Of a stretch of DNA of 64,000 nucleotides, positions 1 through 8,378 are shown piece by piece (within the stretch, counting starts at the first letter, position 1; each line of letters begins with the position of its first letter). The stretch is from Halostella limicola (GTDB lineage Archaea; Halobacteriota; Halobacteria; Halobacteriales; Natronoarchaeaceae). Made by a program: the position numbers and the translations under genes. The notes under the pieces were generated by a model that made no database searches, was not told where the DNA came from, and was given only the letters and a program-made list of their open reading frames with translations. Where the stretch lies: contig NZ_RCDI01000001.1 in assembly GCF_003675875.1 (NCBI RefSeq), positions 992,001-1,056,000 of the forward strand. The letters are read 5' to 3'.

Positions 1-224
1 ATCGTTACCGGTCCTCCAGAGCGCCCGCGGAACGCTTCGGCGGGACGCGGGCGAGCCGATCCGTCGTGGAACGCGCGAAGCGACCGGGCGGGCGACCCGA
101 GCGCGCCGCTCCGCCCTGCGTGCGTATCATACCGCGACAAATTACCGCCGAGGGATAGGTCTTCCGGCAGCGTGTTCGACGGCGCGTTCCGGCACCGCGT
201 GACGACCGGCCCGCTGCCGTCGCC

Positions 225-761
225 TCAGAAGTGCCGGTCGATCTGCCGCCGCGTTCGCAGTTCCGTCTCCGAGTTGTCGACGGTCACGTGGTCCATCGCG
301 AGCGGGTCGAACTGTTCGCGGATCTGCCTGTGCACCTCGAAGTCGGCGTCGCTCTCGCCGCCCTCCCGCGCCTCGATGCGCTCGCGGACCACCGACTCCT
401 CGCACTCGACCTTCACCGACCGGAACTCCGCGCCGAGGTCGTCGGCCAGGTCTCGTGCGCGCTCGCGCATCTGCCGGTACTGGAACGTGCCGTCGAACAC
501 GACGTCGTCGCCGCGGCGGATCGCGGCGCGGCCCCGGGAGAACAGTTCGTCGTACACGCGCTTCCGCTCCGCCTCCGTGTACTCGGGATCTGGAGCGACG
601 TCCCGGCGGACGACGTCGGTCCGGACGAGGACGGCGTCGAGGCGGTCGACGATCGACTCGGAGACGGTCGTCTTCCCGACGCCCGGCGGGCCGCAGACGA
701 CGACCAGCGTCGGGTGGTCGGCCGCCGTCTGCCCGGCGGCCGCCGACCCGGAGTCAGCCAT
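225..761 (-). CDS. AAA/P-loop kinase-like ATPase (zeta-toxin/nucleotide kinase fold)
   Basis: A 178-residue soluble protein read from the ATG at 761; an in-frame GTG at 770 is a less likely start. Residues 24-31 are a textbook Walker A loop (GPPGVGKT) after a hydrophobic strand, and a later strand reads VVFDGTF, as in small P-loop kinases and zeta-toxin-like ATPases that phosphorylate a small molecule or RNA end. The substrate cannot be told from the sequence. It stands alone, with tRNA-Pro and then trmY to its right on the same strand. The fold is clear and the biological role is not. Confidence 0.75.
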   Translation of the reverse strand: MADSGSAAAGQTAADHPTLVVVCGPPGVGKTTVSESIVDRLDAVLVRTDVVRRDVAPDPEYTEAERKRVYDELFSRGRAAIRRGDDVVFDGTFQYRQMRERARDLADDLGAEFRSVKVECEESVVRERIEAREGGESDADFEVHRQIREQFDPLAMDHVTVDNSETELRTRRQIDRHF

Positions 762-921
762 CGGTCTCACCCGCGGTGCGCCCGTCAGCGACGCGTCCGG
801 AACTCATTCGAGATGACGATCAGCCGGGTGGTACAAATTCCTGTCGGGACCGACCGGGGCGACGCTCGCCGGTCGCGATACCGGCGAGTTGCTCCGCTCA
901 GCGGGCAAAATGCGGGAGAAG

Positions 922-1000
922 TGGGCCGGCGCGAATGTCGAATCACGTCCAGAGGGTCCTGCTCGGTCGCTTCGCTCGCTGTGCGGGCTACCTCTGGCCT
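922..1000 (-). pseudogene. degenerate partial copy of tRNA-Pro
   Basis: Positions 910-936 repeat 1068-1094 (27 nt, one mismatch). The repeat covers the flank and the last 15 nt of the intact tRNA-Pro, including the acceptor 3' strand and discriminator base. Inward from it a T-arm-like segment survives with one extra base in the loop, and near 985-1000 lies a stretch resembling the tRNA 5' half (a GTAGC D-arm motif). The anticodon arm is unrecognisable. I read this as a decayed tandem copy or an old attachment scar, not a functional tRNA. Confidence 0.45.
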
Positions 1001-1079
1001 ACTTCGAATTCGCTTGCCGCGATTTACCACGCATCGCAGACTCGTCGCTCCGCTCCTCGTCATTGCGATGCGGGAAAAG

Positions 1080-1152
1080 TGGGCCGGCGCGAATTCGAAT
1101 CGCGGTTACGGCCACCCGAAGGCCGAAGGATACCAAGCTACCCCACCGGCCC
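1080..1152 (-). tRNA. tRNA-Pro (anticodon CGG)
   Basis: Read on the minus strand, the 73-nt segment folds as a cloverleaf. The acceptor strands GGGCCGG and CCGGCCC pair perfectly, with discriminator A. The anticodon stem CGGCC/GGCCG encloses the loop TTCGGGT, giving anticodon CGG. The variable loop is TAAC, and the T-arm CGCGA/TCGCG carries the loop TTCGAAT. CCA is not encoded. No intron is visible. It lies in the 450-base protein-gene gap between the kinase and trmY; the rest of that gap holds only the degenerate copy. Confidence 0.93.
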
Positions 1153-1211
1153 GCACTGAGAACAAGGGTGGGGTCGTTTTTAACGGTTGCGGAACGGTCG
1201 CCCCCTGCGGA

Positions 1212-1808
1212 TCAGTACCGCTCGAACCCGTCCGTGTCGAGGTAGTTGTGCGCCACGGTGATCGCGTGGTCGGCGTGGAGGCGCTCCGGGCCGAGGCGGA
1301 CGCGGCGGTCCGCGGCCTCGGCCAGCAGGTCGGCCTCCGCGTCAGCGAAGTCGTGGTGGTCCGAGAGGACGAACGCGGGGTCCTCGGGTGGGTCGACGTC
1401 CACGACGGGGTCGCCGTCTTCGTGGAGCTGCACGACGGTGCTCTCGCTCGCCACGTCCTTGATGACGGGTTCGACGCCGCGGCGGGTGAGCGACACGCCG
1501 GGGCTGGTCTCGACGGGCATGTGGCCGATGGCCTCCTCGCGCTCGTCGAGGGCGTTGCGGACGAGCGCCGCGGTGGAGCGCTCGTCGGGGTTGAGCCGTC
1601 GGATCTCGCTCCCCTCGAACGTGACGGTGAACTCGTCGGCGAGCACGAGGTGGGCGCGGACGTCCTCGCGGACGTCGTGCGAGAGGAAGAACGCGGAGTT
1701 GACGCAGCGACAGAGCACGTCGAGGCGGCCGGCGCCGCCGGCGATGTCGTCGAGCGAGAAGTCTGGCGTCGTCGGCGCGTCGTGGCCGATGATGACGAAC
1801 TGGCGCAT
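1212..1808 (-). CDS. trmY: tRNA pseudouridine(54)-N1-methyltransferase TrmY
   Basis: A 198-residue SPOUT-family methyltransferase. The start is the ATG at 1808, giving [12 protein letters not shown], the family N-terminus; the frame extends upstream but the extra residues are not conserved-looking. TrmY transfers a methyl group from S-adenosylmethionine to N1 of pseudouridine-54 in the tRNA T-loop, producing the m1Psi54 that replaces bacterial/eukaryotic ribothymidine in many archaea. It is divergent from pus10, 77 bp away, whose product makes the pseudouridine that TrmY uses, so the two genes form a functional pair sharing one intergenic promoter region. Confidence 0.9.
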   Translation of the reverse strand: MRQFVIIGHDAPTTPDFSLDDIAGGAGRLDVLCRCVNSAFFLSHDVREDVRAHLVLADEFTVTFEGSEIRRLNPDERSTAALVRNALDEREEAIGHMPVETSPGVSLTRRGVEPVIKDVASESTVVQLHEDGDPVVDVDPPEDPAFVLSDHHDFADAEADLLAEAADRRVRLGPERLHADHAITVAHNYLDTDGFERY

Positions 1809-1885
1809 ACCGGAGCCTGCGCCGCCGCTCCAATACGTCCGTCGGAATGGCAAGGCAATTACCCGCCCCGCGTCTCTGTCCGGGT

Positions 1886-3184
1886 ATGACCGTCATCGAG
1901 GACGCCCGCGCCGTCATCGACGCGGGGCCGGTCTGTGACTCCTGTCTCGGCCGCTGCTTCGCCGACCGGAGTTTCGGACTGACGAACGCGGAACGGGGGA
2001 AGGCGCTCCGGGTGAGCGCCGCCCTCGAGGACGACGAGCCGTACGAGTCGCCGTCGCCCGACGAGTGCTGGGTCTGCGAGGGCCGCTCCGGCGAGTTCGA
2101 CGAGTGGGCCGAGCAGGTCGCCGAGGCCGTCGAGGGCGTCCGCTTCGGGACGTATCAGGTCGGCACGCGCACGCCGCCGCTGATCGAGGAGAACGAGGCG
2201 CTGCTCCGCGAGGAGGCCGGCCTGCCCGAGGACGCCGGCGAGTCGTTCAAGTCCGAGTTCAACCGCGAGGTCGGCAAGCGCGTCGGCCGGCTCACGGACA
2301 CCGAGGTCGACTTCGACCGCCCGGACGTGCTCGCGCTGCTCAACCTCGAACGCGAGGGGGACGTGGAGGTGCAGGTGAACCCGGCGTTCGTCTACGGGCG
2401 CTATCGGAAGCTGGAGCGGGACATCCCCCAGACCGAGTGGCCCTGCCGGGAGTGCGGCGGCAGCGGCAAGCAGCTCGGCGACGACGGCGAGGAGCCCTGC
2501 GACTACTGCGGCGGGAGCGGCTACCTCTACGACGAGAGCGTCGAGGAGCTCGTCGCCCCCCACGTCCGTGAGGCGATGGAGGGCCGCGAGGCGGTGTTCC
2601 ACGGCGCCGGCCGCGAGGACGTGGACGCGCGGATGCTCGAACGCGGCCGCCCGTTCGTCGTCGAGGTGAAAGCGCCACATTTCCGGTCGCCGGACACCGA
2701 CGAGCTGGAGGCCCGCATCAACGAGGCCGCGGAAGGGACGGTCGAGGTGACCGACCTCGCGCTGGCGACCCACGAGATGGTCGAGCGCGTGAAGGAACTC
2801 GACGCCAGCAAGACCTACCGGATGGACGTCGCGTTCGGCGAGCCCGTCGCAGTCGAGGACCTCTCGGCCGCGCTGGAGGAACTGGACGGGACGACCGTCG
2901 AGCAGTACACGCCCGAGCGCGTCGACCACCGGCGAGCGAGCATGACCCGCACCCGGCAGGTGTACGAGATCGAGGGGACGCTGGACGACGACACGCACGC
3001 GACGCTCGAACTCCACGGCGAGGGCGGCCTCTACGTCAAGGAACTCGTCAGCGGCGACGGCGGGCGGACGGAGCCCAGCCTCGCCGGTCTGCTCGGCGTC
3101 GACGCCGAGGTGACGGCGCTCGACGTCGTCGACGTGCAGGGCGAGGAGGAGCCGTTCGACGCGCCCGAGTACCTGCGGGAGTAG
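1886..3184 (+). CDS. pus10: tRNA pseudouridine(54/55) synthase Pus10
   Basis: A 432-residue protein from the ATG at 1886 (MTVIEDAR); 13 upstream in-frame residues were discarded. N-terminal Cys17, Cys20, Cys61 and Cys64 form the Pus10 zinc site, followed by a THUMP-like region. The C-terminal synthase domain carries the GRED motif with the likely catalytic Asp245. Pus10 isomerises U54 and U55 of the tRNA T-loop; in archaea it substitutes for TruB at position 55 and supplies the substrate of TrmY, encoded divergently next door. Two CxxCGGSG motifs at 187-194 and 205-212 form a DnaJ-type zinc finger inserted before the catalytic domain. Confidence 0.92.
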   Translation: MTVIEDARAVIDAGPVCDSCLGRCFADRSFGLTNAERGKALRVSAALEDDEPYESPSPDECWVCEGRSGEFDEWAEQVAEAVEGVRFGTYQVGTRTPPLIEENEALLREEAGLPEDAGESFKSEFNREVGKRVGRLTDTEVDFDRPDVLALLNLEREGDVEVQVNPAFVYGRYRKLERDIPQTEWPCRECGGSGKQLGDDGEEPCDYCGGSGYLYDESVEELVAPHVREAMEGREAVFHGAGREDVDARMLERGRPFVVEVKAPHFRSPDTDELEARINEAAEGTVEVTDLALATHEMVERVKELDASKTYRMDVAFGEPVAVEDLSAALEELDGTTVEQYTPERVDHRRASMTRTRQVYEIEGTLDDDTHATLELHGEGGLYVKELVSGDGGRTEPSLAGLLGVDAEVTALDVVDVQGEEEPFDAPEYLRE

Positions 3185-3267
3185 GCGACGGACGCCGCGG
3201 TTCGCGGTCCCCGTCCCCCGAACCTTTTTGCGTGCTAATCCGTACCATAGTACGGAGGGGATTCCCG

Positions 3268-3399
3268 ATGTGTCACCACTACGAGAGCGACTACCTGACC
3301 GAGCGCGAACCCGCGTACGAGCCTGAAACGGAGGCCGACGAGGAAGAGGACGACGACCTCGAAGAGGTCGACCCCGTGGTGCCGCCGGCGAACGACTGA
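3268..3399 (+). CDS. small acidic haloarchaeal protein (43 aa)
   Basis: A 43-residue frame beginning MCHHYESDYL and ending PPAND, with a central run of Asp and Glu. A purine-rich GGAGGGG lies 8-14 bases upstream of the ATG and acts as a plausible ribosome binding site, unusual among the mostly leaderless genes here. It sits alone between pus10 and rnhB on the same strand with its own upstream AT-rich segment (CCTTTTTGCGTGCTAATC). Cys2, His3 and His4 at the N-terminus could bind a metal. I know similar short haloarchaeal proteins only as hypothetical; no function is proposed. Confidence 0.6.
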   Translation: MCHHYESDYLTEREPAYEPETEADEEEDDDLEEVDPVVPPAND

Positions 3400-3473
3400 G
3401 TCCACTCGCTCGTTTTTTCCGTCGCGCCGAGCGACCGCAAAGGGTTTTCTCCCCGCCGGGTAACGACGCCCCC

Positions 3474-4121
3474 ATGAGCGACGCGTTCGGCGCCGACGAG
3501 GCGGGGAAGGGACCGGTGTTCGGGTCGATGTTCGCGGCGGCGGTAGCGGTGGAGGACCCGGCCGCGCTCCCCGAGGACGTCGACGACTCGAAGCGGCTCT
3601 CCCCCGAACGCCGCGAAACGCTGGCCGAGCGGCTCCGCGAGGACGACCGCGTCGCCGTCGGCGTCGCCGAGATCCCGCCCGAGCGCATCGACGCGCCCGA
3701 GACGGACATGAACGCGCTCACCGTCGCCGCGCAGGCGGAGGCGCTCTCGGCCGTCGTCGCCGACGGCATGCGCGGCGTGGTCGACGCCGGCGACACGAGC
3801 GAGGCGCGGTTCGCCCGCCGGGTCGCCGACCGGGTCGACGCGGACGTCGACCTCCGCGCCGAGCACGGGGCGGACGAGACCCACGCTATCGTCGGCGCGG
3901 CGAGCGTCGTCGCGAAGGTGGAGCGCGACGCCCAGATGGCCCGCTACGCCGAGGAGTTCGGCGCGGTCGGCAGCGGCTATCCGAGCGATCCGACGACGCG
4001 GACGTTTCTGAAAGAGTGGGTCGACGAGCGCGGGGAGGTACCGCCGTTCGCAAGGGAGACGTGGGCGACCTGCGAGGACGTCCTCGCGGCCGCCGAGCAG
4101 TCCGGGCTGGGCGACTTCTAG
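3474..4121 (+). CDS. rnhB: ribonuclease HII
   Basis: A 215-residue archaeal RNase HII, about the normal family length. The four carboxylates of the two-metal active site are visible: Asp8 and Glu9 in GADEAGKGP, Asp104 in GVVDAGD, and Asp134 in the segment before AASVVAKVERD. It cuts the RNA strand of RNA-DNA hybrids and removes single ribonucleotides from DNA. The gene is monocistronic on the plus strand and its TAG stop overlaps tail-to-tail with the TAG stop of secD within the tetranucleotide CTAG. Confidence 0.93.
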   Translation: MSDAFGADEAGKGPVFGSMFAAAVAVEDPAALPEDVDDSKRLSPERRETLAERLREDDRVAVGVAEIPPERIDAPETDMNALTVAAQAEALSAVVADGMRGVVDAGDTSEARFARRVADRVDADVDLRAEHGADETHAIVGAASVVAKVERDAQMARYAEEFGAVGSGYPSDPTTRTFLKEWVDERGEVPPFARETWATCEDVLAAAEQSGLGDF

Positions 4122-5680
4122 CGGCGCGTCACCAGCGCCCGGAGGATGTCACCGTAGGCGGGGCGCGTGACGAGCACCCCGACCAGCACGCCGAGGATGG
4201 TGACGATGGCGAAGCCCTGGAGGTCGCCGAGGCTGAGCACGGCGAGCGGGCTCATCGCGACGATGGTCGTCGCGGCGGCCGCCCCGATGACCCAGAACGC
4301 CTTGCGGAAGCGGTTCTGGAAGATGCGGCCGGACTCCACGTCACCCTCGGCCATCACCCCGTCGGCGATGATGATCAGGTCGTCGACCCCGGTGCCGATG
4401 ACGGCGATGAACCCGGCGATCACCGACAGGTCGAGCGGGTACTGTATCGCCGCCGCGAACCCGAGGAGGATGACCACCTCGGACAGCGCGGTGACGACCA
4501 TCGGTGCGGCGATGCGGGCGTTGCCGTACCGGAAGTAGACGGTGAGGCTGACGGCGATGACCGCGATGATGCCGGTGATCATCGAGTTGATCTTGAACTG
4601 CTCGGCGAACGCGGGCTCGATGTACGAGGTCTGCGCGGCGGTGTAGTTGAGCGGCGCCGCGAGGCGACCCGCCTGGAGGTTCAGCCGCAGGTTGCTCGCC
4701 TCCTCCTCGCTGCGCGCGGTCATCCGGAACGACGGGTCCTCGTTGAAATCGCCGTTCTGGAAGCTCTGCGCGAGGTTGTTTCGGACGCCGGCGGCGTACA
4801 CGATGTCGTCGTCGACGATCGTCAGCAGGCAGTAGCCGGGGTCGGTGTTGTTCTCGCTGTCGAGGTCGTAGGCGCAACTGCTCGGGTTCTCGGCGAACCC
4901 GGCCGCGGTGAGGTTACTGGAGAACTCCTCCGCGGCCTGCCTGTTCTCGACCGTCACGGAGACGTAGTACTCGCCGGTGCGCTGGTCCTGCTGGACGGTG
5001 CTCCCGACGTCGATGTCCTCGCCGCGCAGCACCGTCTCCTGGGCGTACCCCTGCGAGCCGTTCGAGCTCGGGTAGGTAGCGTCGATGCGCACGTCACCGC
5101 GGTCCTGGATCAGGGTCCGCAGCTCCTCGCGGTCGCGGTTCGGCGCCGTGACGACGATGTAGCGCTCGCCGGAGGCGGTCGTCGACTGCGTCACCGTCCC
5201 ACCGGCGAGGCCGGACTCGCCGATCTTGCGGTCGAGCGTCTCGACGATGTCCCGCCGCGTCTGGTCGGTGACGCCGTCGCGGATCTCGCCGTGGGAGACG
5301 TTCGCCGCGGCGAGGGCGCTCTCGAACTCGCTCTCGGAGACGCTGCGGTTGAACACCTCGACCGTCCCGGACTGCCGGCTCGCCCGGACGTCGATCAGGT
5401 CGAGGCCGAGCTCGTTGGCCACCTGCCGCTCGACCCGGTTGCCGTCGTCGAACTGCGCCTCCTCGGCCGTCATACCGACGACCGGCGCGCGGATCCGCGC
5501 GCCGCCGGCGAGGTCGATGCCGTACTGGAGGTTGGTCGGCCCCTCGTTGTCGACCGACCGGTTGCCGTCGTCCTGACCGACGACCGCGCCGGGGACGAAC
5601 AGCGCGACCGCGCTGAGCGTCAGCAGGACGACGAGGATCGATACGCGCCAGTTCTCCCGGATGGCCCCGAGCGCGCTCAT
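4118..5680 (-). CDS. secD: preprotein translocase accessory subunit SecD
   Basis: A 520-residue membrane protein starting at the ATG at 5680 (MSALGAIRENW). It has an N-terminal membrane segment near residues 14-35, the SecD signature YGIDLAGGARI just after it, a long extracytoplasmic domain, and five C-terminal membrane segments (roughly 350-515). With SecF it forms the SecDF complex that assists export through SecYE. Its start overlaps the secF stop by four bases (ATGA), so the two are translationally coupled with secF first. Archaeal SecDF acts without SecA, so its energy coupling differs from the bacterial case. Confidence 0.92.
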   Translation of the reverse strand: MSALGAIRENWRVSILVVLLTLSAVALFVPGAVVGQDDGNRSVDNEGPTNLQYGIDLAGGARIRAPVVGMTAEEAQFDDGNRVERQVANELGLDLIDVRASRQSGTVEVFNRSVSESEFESALAAANVSHGEIRDGVTDQTRRDIVETLDRKIGESGLAGGTVTQSTTASGERYIVVTAPNRDREELRTLIQDRGDVRIDATYPSSNGSQGYAQETVLRGEDIDVGSTVQQDQRTGEYYVSVTVENRQAAEEFSSNLTAAGFAENPSSCAYDLDSENNTDPGYCLLTIVDDDIVYAAGVRNNLAQSFQNGDFNEDPSFRMTARSEEEASNLRLNLQAGRLAAPLNYTAAQTSYIEPAFAEQFKINSMITGIIAVIAVSLTVYFRYGNARIAAPMVVTALSEVVILLGFAAAIQYPLDLSVIAGFIAVIGTGVDDLIIIADGVMAEGDVESGRIFQNRFRKAFWVIGAAAATTIVAMSPLAVLSLGDLQGFAIVTILGVLVGVLVTRPAYGDILRALVTRR

Positions 5681-6537
5681 CGGGCCACCCCCTCGAACTT
5701 GTACCAGCGAAGCAGGCTGAGATTGAGCATGTACGTGTTCATCAGGTCGGCGACGAGGCCGAACACGAGGACGACCCCGATGTCCCTGAGCAGGTCGATG
5801 CCGAACAGCGTCGCGGTGATCGCCATCACCGCCATCGCCGCGATGGAGGTGAGCGTCATCGTCACGCCGGTCCGCATCGCGCGGTGCGTGCTCTCGTAGA
5901 ACTCGCCGGAGCGCCGCAGGATGTGGTTGTTCAGCAGGATGTCGGAGTCGACGCTGTAACCGATGAGCATCAGGAGGGCGGCGACGGTCCCGAGCGAGAG
6001 CTCGATCCCGACGACGTTCATCAGCGCGAGCGGGATCACGATGTCGCTGAACGCGGAGGCGACGATGGCGACGCTCGGGACGAACGTCCGGAAGAAGACG
6101 AACGCGAGGACGCTCATGCCGGCGAAGGCGATGGCGACGCCGTACAGCGCCTCGGTCTGTGCTTGGTCGCCGAAGCTCGGACTCGTCGTGGAGCTCGACC
6201 GCACGTCGTACCCGGCGTCCTCGGCCTGGGTCTCCAATTCCCCGATGTCGGACGACTGGAACTCGACGATGTAGGTGTTCTCCTCGCCCTGGATCGCCCG
6301 CACCGACGTCGGCTCCGCGTCGAACGCGGTACGGATCTCCGACTGCGAGTCGTCGGTCTGGACCGTGAGCTCCGACCCGCCCGTGAACTCGATGCCGAGG
6401 TCGACGGGCGCGCCGGTAAAGAGATACCACCCGAGAAGAATCGCCAGCGCGACCGCCAGCACGGCCAGGGGAACGGCAACGAGCTGGCGGTTCGTGTACT
6501 GGGTGTAGTCGATTTCCGGTACTTCGAACTCTACCAT
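5677..6537 (-). CDS. secF: preprotein translocase accessory subunit SecF
   Basis: A 286-residue polytopic membrane protein with one N-terminal membrane segment (about 20-41), the SecF signature GIEFTGGSEL, an extracytoplasmic domain of about 90 residues, and five closely packed C-terminal segments including GYSVDSDILLNNH, typical of the RND-like SecF core. It is the promoter-proximal gene of the secF-secD pair and its stop overlaps the secD start by four bases. Partner of SecD in Sec-dependent export across the cell membrane. Confidence 0.92.
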   Translation of the reverse strand: MVEFEVPEIDYTQYTNRQLVAVPLAVLAVALAILLGWYLFTGAPVDLGIEFTGGSELTVQTDDSQSEIRTAFDAEPTSVRAIQGEENTYIVEFQSSDIGELETQAEDAGYDVRSSSTTSPSFGDQAQTEALYGVAIAFAGMSVLAFVFFRTFVPSVAIVASAFSDIVIPLALMNVVGIELSLGTVAALLMLIGYSVDSDILLNNHILRRSGEFYESTHRAMRTGVTMTLTSIAAMAVMAITATLFGIDLLRDIGVVLVFGLVADLMNTYMLNLSLLRWYKFEGVAR

Positions 6538-6681
6538 GGCCGCGATTGCGTAACGGCGCCGAATAAGCCTTCTTATATCGATAACCGCCCGCAGGGATGG
6601 TGGGAGGCGTTCCCACGCGACCCCGTCCGCGGCGGTCCGCGCGGCCGAGTACCTATGTGTCGCGAGCGGCTACTCCCCCGC

Positions 6682-6999
6682 ATGAGCCGAGAGACAGCCG
6701 ACGCGGTCGTCGTCTCGTACCCGGCCGACCTGAGCGACTGGGGGCGCTTCCAGGTGGAGAAACCCTCGTTTCGCGCGTTCCTCCGGCGGACCCGCGACGA
6801 GGCCGCCGAGGGCGACGTGTGGGAGGAGTTCGTCGGCGTCGGGTGCTGTGGCAACACGCTCGACGTGCCGCTCCGCGTCGAGTCGGTCGCGGGCGGCGAC
6901 CGGATCGACGACGACACCGAGTTCGAGTTCGCCGTCCGCGAGGCCTGCGACCTGCAGGGCGGGTGGCAGGTGCAAAGCGCCGACGGCCCGACGGCCTGA
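6682..6999 (+). CDS. conserved haloarchaeal protein of unknown function (105 aa)
   Basis: A 105-residue soluble acidic protein. I chose the ATG at 6682 (MSRETADAVVV); an upstream ATG at 6655 would add nine basic residues that do not fit the rest. A central VGCCGNTLDVPL contains a Cys-Cys pair that could bind metal or a cofactor. It is divergent from secF with a promoter region of about 140 bp and has no operon partner. I recognise it only as a conserved-looking haloarchaeal hypothetical protein. Confidence 0.55.
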   Translation: MSRETADAVVVSYPADLSDWGRFQVEKPSFRAFLRRTRDEAAEGDVWEEFVGVGCCGNTLDVPLRVESVAGGDRIDDDTEFEFAVREACDLQGGWQVQSADGPTA

Positions 7000-7137
7000 C
7001 GACCGTCCCTCTCGGCGGTGAAACCGATCGATCACCTCCTCCTGCGGGCATCGAAAATTTCAAGCGCAAGAATAAGGTAGATAACCGCACCGATCGCACC
7101 GGGGCATCAGTACCACCAATACCCGCCACAGCCAGCG

Positions 7138-7549
7138 ATGACCGGGAGCGACGATACGGCCTTCGGAGGGACGCTGAACGGACTCACGTACGTCTTCCTC
7201 GGTCTCGCAGCGATGCTCGCGTTCGTCTACTCCGGAGACGCGGTCGATAATGCGAACCTCGGTGCGCTCGTCGCGGATGGCGAACATCCCGGCCGGGGTC
7301 GCAGCGAGCGTCGCGGTGGTGGTGCTCGGAGTTGCCTCCCTCCTCGCGCCGCGGCTTTCGCCCTCGTTCGCCGACCTGAACGCCCGCTGGACCGGGCTGT
7401 TCTGGGCGCTCGTCGGACTCGGGGTCCTCGGTATCAGTACGATGAGCGGGGGTAGCTCCGGCAGATGGGTCAGCGGCGTCGTCCTCGGCGGCGGGTTGCT
7501 AGTCTACGGGGTACCCGTCGCTGCGGGTCGAGGGACCCCCGACGCCTAA
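7138..7549 (+). pseudogene. frame-disrupted small membrane protein gene
   Basis: The first frame from the ATG at 7138 encodes one membrane segment (GLTYVFLGLAAMLAFVYSG). From about 7250 the hydrophobic coding continues in a different frame to the TAA at 7549, with three more segments (near VAASVAVVVLGVASLL, WTGLFWALVGLGVLG, WVSGVVLGGGLLVYG). Neither frame alone gives a sensible four-segment protein. The switch coincides with 7250-7294, a 45-nt stretch matching the pan gene with one mismatch. Either the gene was broken by that patch or two overlapping genes exist. The tail overlaps the DUF5812 stop at 7546-7549. Confidence 0.5.
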
Positions 7550-8013
7550 TCCGGCAGGTAACGGACGTTCACCACGTCGTCGGCGCTGCGGACCTCGACG
7601 CGGACGGCGTCCAGCCGCGCGGCGCGGGCGAGCGTCGCCTCGTCCTCCAGCACGTCCTGTGCCGCCTCGTCGGCGGTCCCTTCGGGCACCTTGAGCACGT
7701 GGACCTCCCCGGTACCGGCGCGCTCCTCGCGCGCGAGGTCGCCGACCTCCTGTTCCTCGGCGATCTCGACGGCCTGCCGGGTCGGCGAGAGGTCGCTGTC
7801 GACGAGTTCGATCGCGCGGCGCTCCTCTACTTCGATCACCTGCCACGTCACCTCGAGTGGCGGGTCCGGCGCGATGGTCGCCGTGACCACGTCGTCCTCT
7901 TCGACGCCCGGGTTCGACGACAGCGTGTGGACCTGGCTGTCCTCGACGTCCCGCATCACGGCCGACTCCTCGTCCGCGTGGGTGACGAGGAACGTTCCCG
8001 TTTTCTCCGACAT
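7546..8013 (-). CDS. DUF5812 family protein
   Basis: A 155-residue soluble acidic protein starting MSEKTGTFLVTHADEE at the ATG at 8013; the longer upstream frame is not credible. I recognise it as the haloarchaeal DUF5812 family, whose function is unknown. The first two thirds look beta-rich and the C-terminus alternates helix and strand (ARLDAVRVEVRSADD). It is monocistronic, with upstream non-coding DNA of about 170 bp separating it from the small zinc-ribbon genes, and convergent with the broken membrane gene. Confidence 0.7.
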   Translation of the reverse strand: MSEKTGTFLVTHADEESAVMRDVEDSQVHTLSSNPGVEEDDVVTATIAPDPPLEVTWQVIEVEERRAIELVDSDLSPTRQAVEIAEEQEVGDLAREERAGTGEVHVLKVPEGTADEAAQDVLEDEATLARAARLDAVRVEVRSADDVVNVRYLPD

Positions 8014-8183
8014 GCTCGGGGATAGCCGCGCCGGGTTTTTGCCCGTGTCGGTCGCCGTCGACGGCGTTCGGCCGCGGGTGGACGATGCGGGGACCAGTGG
8101 GTCCGCTCGTCGGGGCGACGTCCGTATCGATGGTTGGTCGCGAAAACGAACTCGGAGGGAAAACCGCGGCGCGTTCGGCGGAA

Positions 8184-8378
8184 CTACTCCTCGGTGGGAG
8201 ACGCGAACTCGTCGTTCCCGCAGGAACAGGTCCCGTCCGTTCCGACCGGGCGTAGTTCCCCGTTTCGAACGGTCTGTACGGGGTAGATAGTCCCGCACTC
8301 CGTGCACTGACCGAACGTCTGCGGCTCGCCGCCCGACCCGGGGTCCTCTCTGTTGCCCTTCGGTTGCTGACCCTTCAT
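8184..8378 (-). CDS. small zinc-ribbon protein (64 aa), second gene of pair
   Basis: A 64-residue protein from the ATG at 8378, too small for most gene callers. Cys25 and Cys28 (CTECG) and Cys51 and Cys53 (CSCGND) form a compact zinc ribbon of the CPxCG-related microprotein type common in haloarchaea. Its start overlaps the stop of the upstream zinc-ribbon gene by four bases (ATGA), so the two are co-translated. A related protein in the same relative position occurs at 48585-48767 (CERCG, RCG and an N/D-G-C spacing). Likely protein- or nucleic-acid-binding; no specific role can be assigned. Confidence 0.75.
   Translation of the reverse strand: MKGQQPKGNREDPGSGGEPQTFGQCTECGTIYPVQTVRNGELRPVGTDGTCSCGNDEFASPTEE

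Noticed and set aside
1-224. Open frames at the left edge of the window
   Set aside because: Arg-rich low-complexity translations without domain or start support; no gene could be assigned, although a partial gene beyond the edge cannot be excluded.
1859-3796. A 645-codon open frame opposite pus10 and rnhB
   Set aside because: It is the mirror of well-supported genes on the other strand; high-GC coding DNA produces long open antisense frames. Its translation is low-complexity with no domain.
7060-7287. A minus-strand frame beginning MFAIRDERTEVR
   Set aside because: This is the pan-derived patch seen on the opposite strand; the rest of the frame has no similarity to PAN.
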